From assembly GCA_031254635.1 (NCBI GenBank), contig JAIRUB010000136.1, positions 1 to 5,903 of the forward strand: a stretch of DNA of 5,903 bases, written 5' to 3'. A program made the position numbers and the translations under genes. Position 1 is the stretch's first letter, and each line of letters begins with the position of its first letter. This stretch comes from Prevotellaceae bacterium. Its GTDB lineage: Bacteria > Bacteroidota > Bacteroidia > Bacteroidales > UBA932. Below are positions 5,700-5,903 of this stretch, piece after piece. The notes below the pieces were generated by a model. That model ran no database searches. It saw only the letters and a program-made list of their open reading frames with translations, and was not told the origin of the DNA.

Positions 5700-5737
5700 G
5701 GGGTACAGCCGAGATACGTGTAAAAATCACACAAACT
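5700..5737 (+). repeat. Outer end of a Tn3-family transposon (approximate 38-bp inverted repeat)
   Basis: Begins GGGGTACAGCCGAGATACGTG, with the GGGGTA start typical of Tn3-family ends, nine bases beyond which (5747) the transposase reading frame stops. The usual inner ending (CGCTAAG) is not seen; here the sequence runs ACACAAACTTATGCTTAAC, so the inner boundary is uncertain. It differs from the ends of the 283-bp element after the first five bases. The transposon body lies to the right, outside the window; the other end is not visible. Confidence 0.55.
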
Positions 5738-5746
5738 TATGCTTAA

Positions 5747-5903
5747 CTAAAGCGGTAAAGTATCTACAAGCTCTTCTTCGGGTGCATTTCTGTCAAGAAC
5801 GTAATCACCAAAGCGCCTGACATTAGTCATGTAAGGACTCATAAGCGCTAGATTTTCCCGTTTCACTGGAAAACCTTCTTTTACCAATTTGCGAACAACA
5901 TTT
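5747..5903 (-). CDS. tnpA: Tn3-family transposase, C-terminal fragment (runs off the window)
   Basis: Minus-strand reading from the window edge gives 51 residues ending in TAG (complement of 5747-5749). It contains LVKEGFPVKRENLALMSPYM, then RRFGDYVLDRNAP and an acidic tail ending TLPL. The pattern of a basic helix, then L-x-x-SPY, then RFG-x-YVLD close to the stop is what I know from the C-termini of Tn3-family DDE transposases, which catalyse replicative transposition. The adjoining GGGG-start end at 5700 supports this. The start, catalytic residues and any resolvase are beyond the window, so integrity cannot be judged. Confidence 0.7.
   Translation of the reverse strand, partial: NVVRKLVKEGFPVKRENLALMSPYMTNVRRFGDYVLDRNAPEEELVDTLPL

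Overview
The window looks like accessory DNA, probably plasmid or another mobile replicon, from a low-GC member of the Synergistota. The main taxonomic clue is the C-terminus of the 351-aa exported protein: a Ser/Asn-rich linker, an SGGCN motif, a hydrophobic helix and a basic tail. This is the SYNERG-CTERM sorting signal, which is known only from that phylum. The assignment is made by eye and rests on this one tail.

Layout. (1) Positions 1-216 are extremely AT-rich and carry six exact copies of TATACAT, several spaced 36-37 bp apart, directly upstream of a partition gene. (2) Positions 217-1741 hold a compact same-strand cassette. It contains a small ParA-type ATPase, an overlapping gene for a winged-helix-like DNA-binding partner with a repetitive acidic/Asn linker, a 58-aa hypothetical protein and a 72-aa zinc-ribbon-like protein. 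The order (centromere-like repeats, small ParA, small DNA-binding protein) resembles a type Ib plasmid partition locus. (3) Positions 1742-2838 hold about 1.1 kb without a gene. Inside lie a 283-bp miniature element bounded by two 38-bp Tn3-type inverted repeats, then two tandem 97-bp structured repeats, then a promoter-like site about 370 bp ahead of the next gene. (4) Positions 2839-5511 are a two-gene exported-protein operon. The first gene encodes a SYNERG-CTERM surface protein with two nearly identical Big_2 (bacterial Ig-like) domains. The second encodes a complete subtilisin-family (S8) protease with signal peptide, propeptide, catalytic triad and a C-terminal Ig-like domain but no sorting tail. 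(5) Positions 5512-5903 contain two hairpins, then the GGGG-start end of a second, different Tn3-family transposon and the last 51 codons of its transposase on the minus strand, running off the window.

How it fits together. The first half is plasmid-maintenance-type DNA. The second half is cell-surface cargo lying between a Tn3-derived miniature element and a fuller Tn3 transposon. The anchored Ig-domain protein and the protease are probably co-transcribed and both act outside the cytoplasm. A functional pairing (anchor/partner or substrate) is inference only. I see no replication initiator, rRNA, tRNA or CRISPR array.
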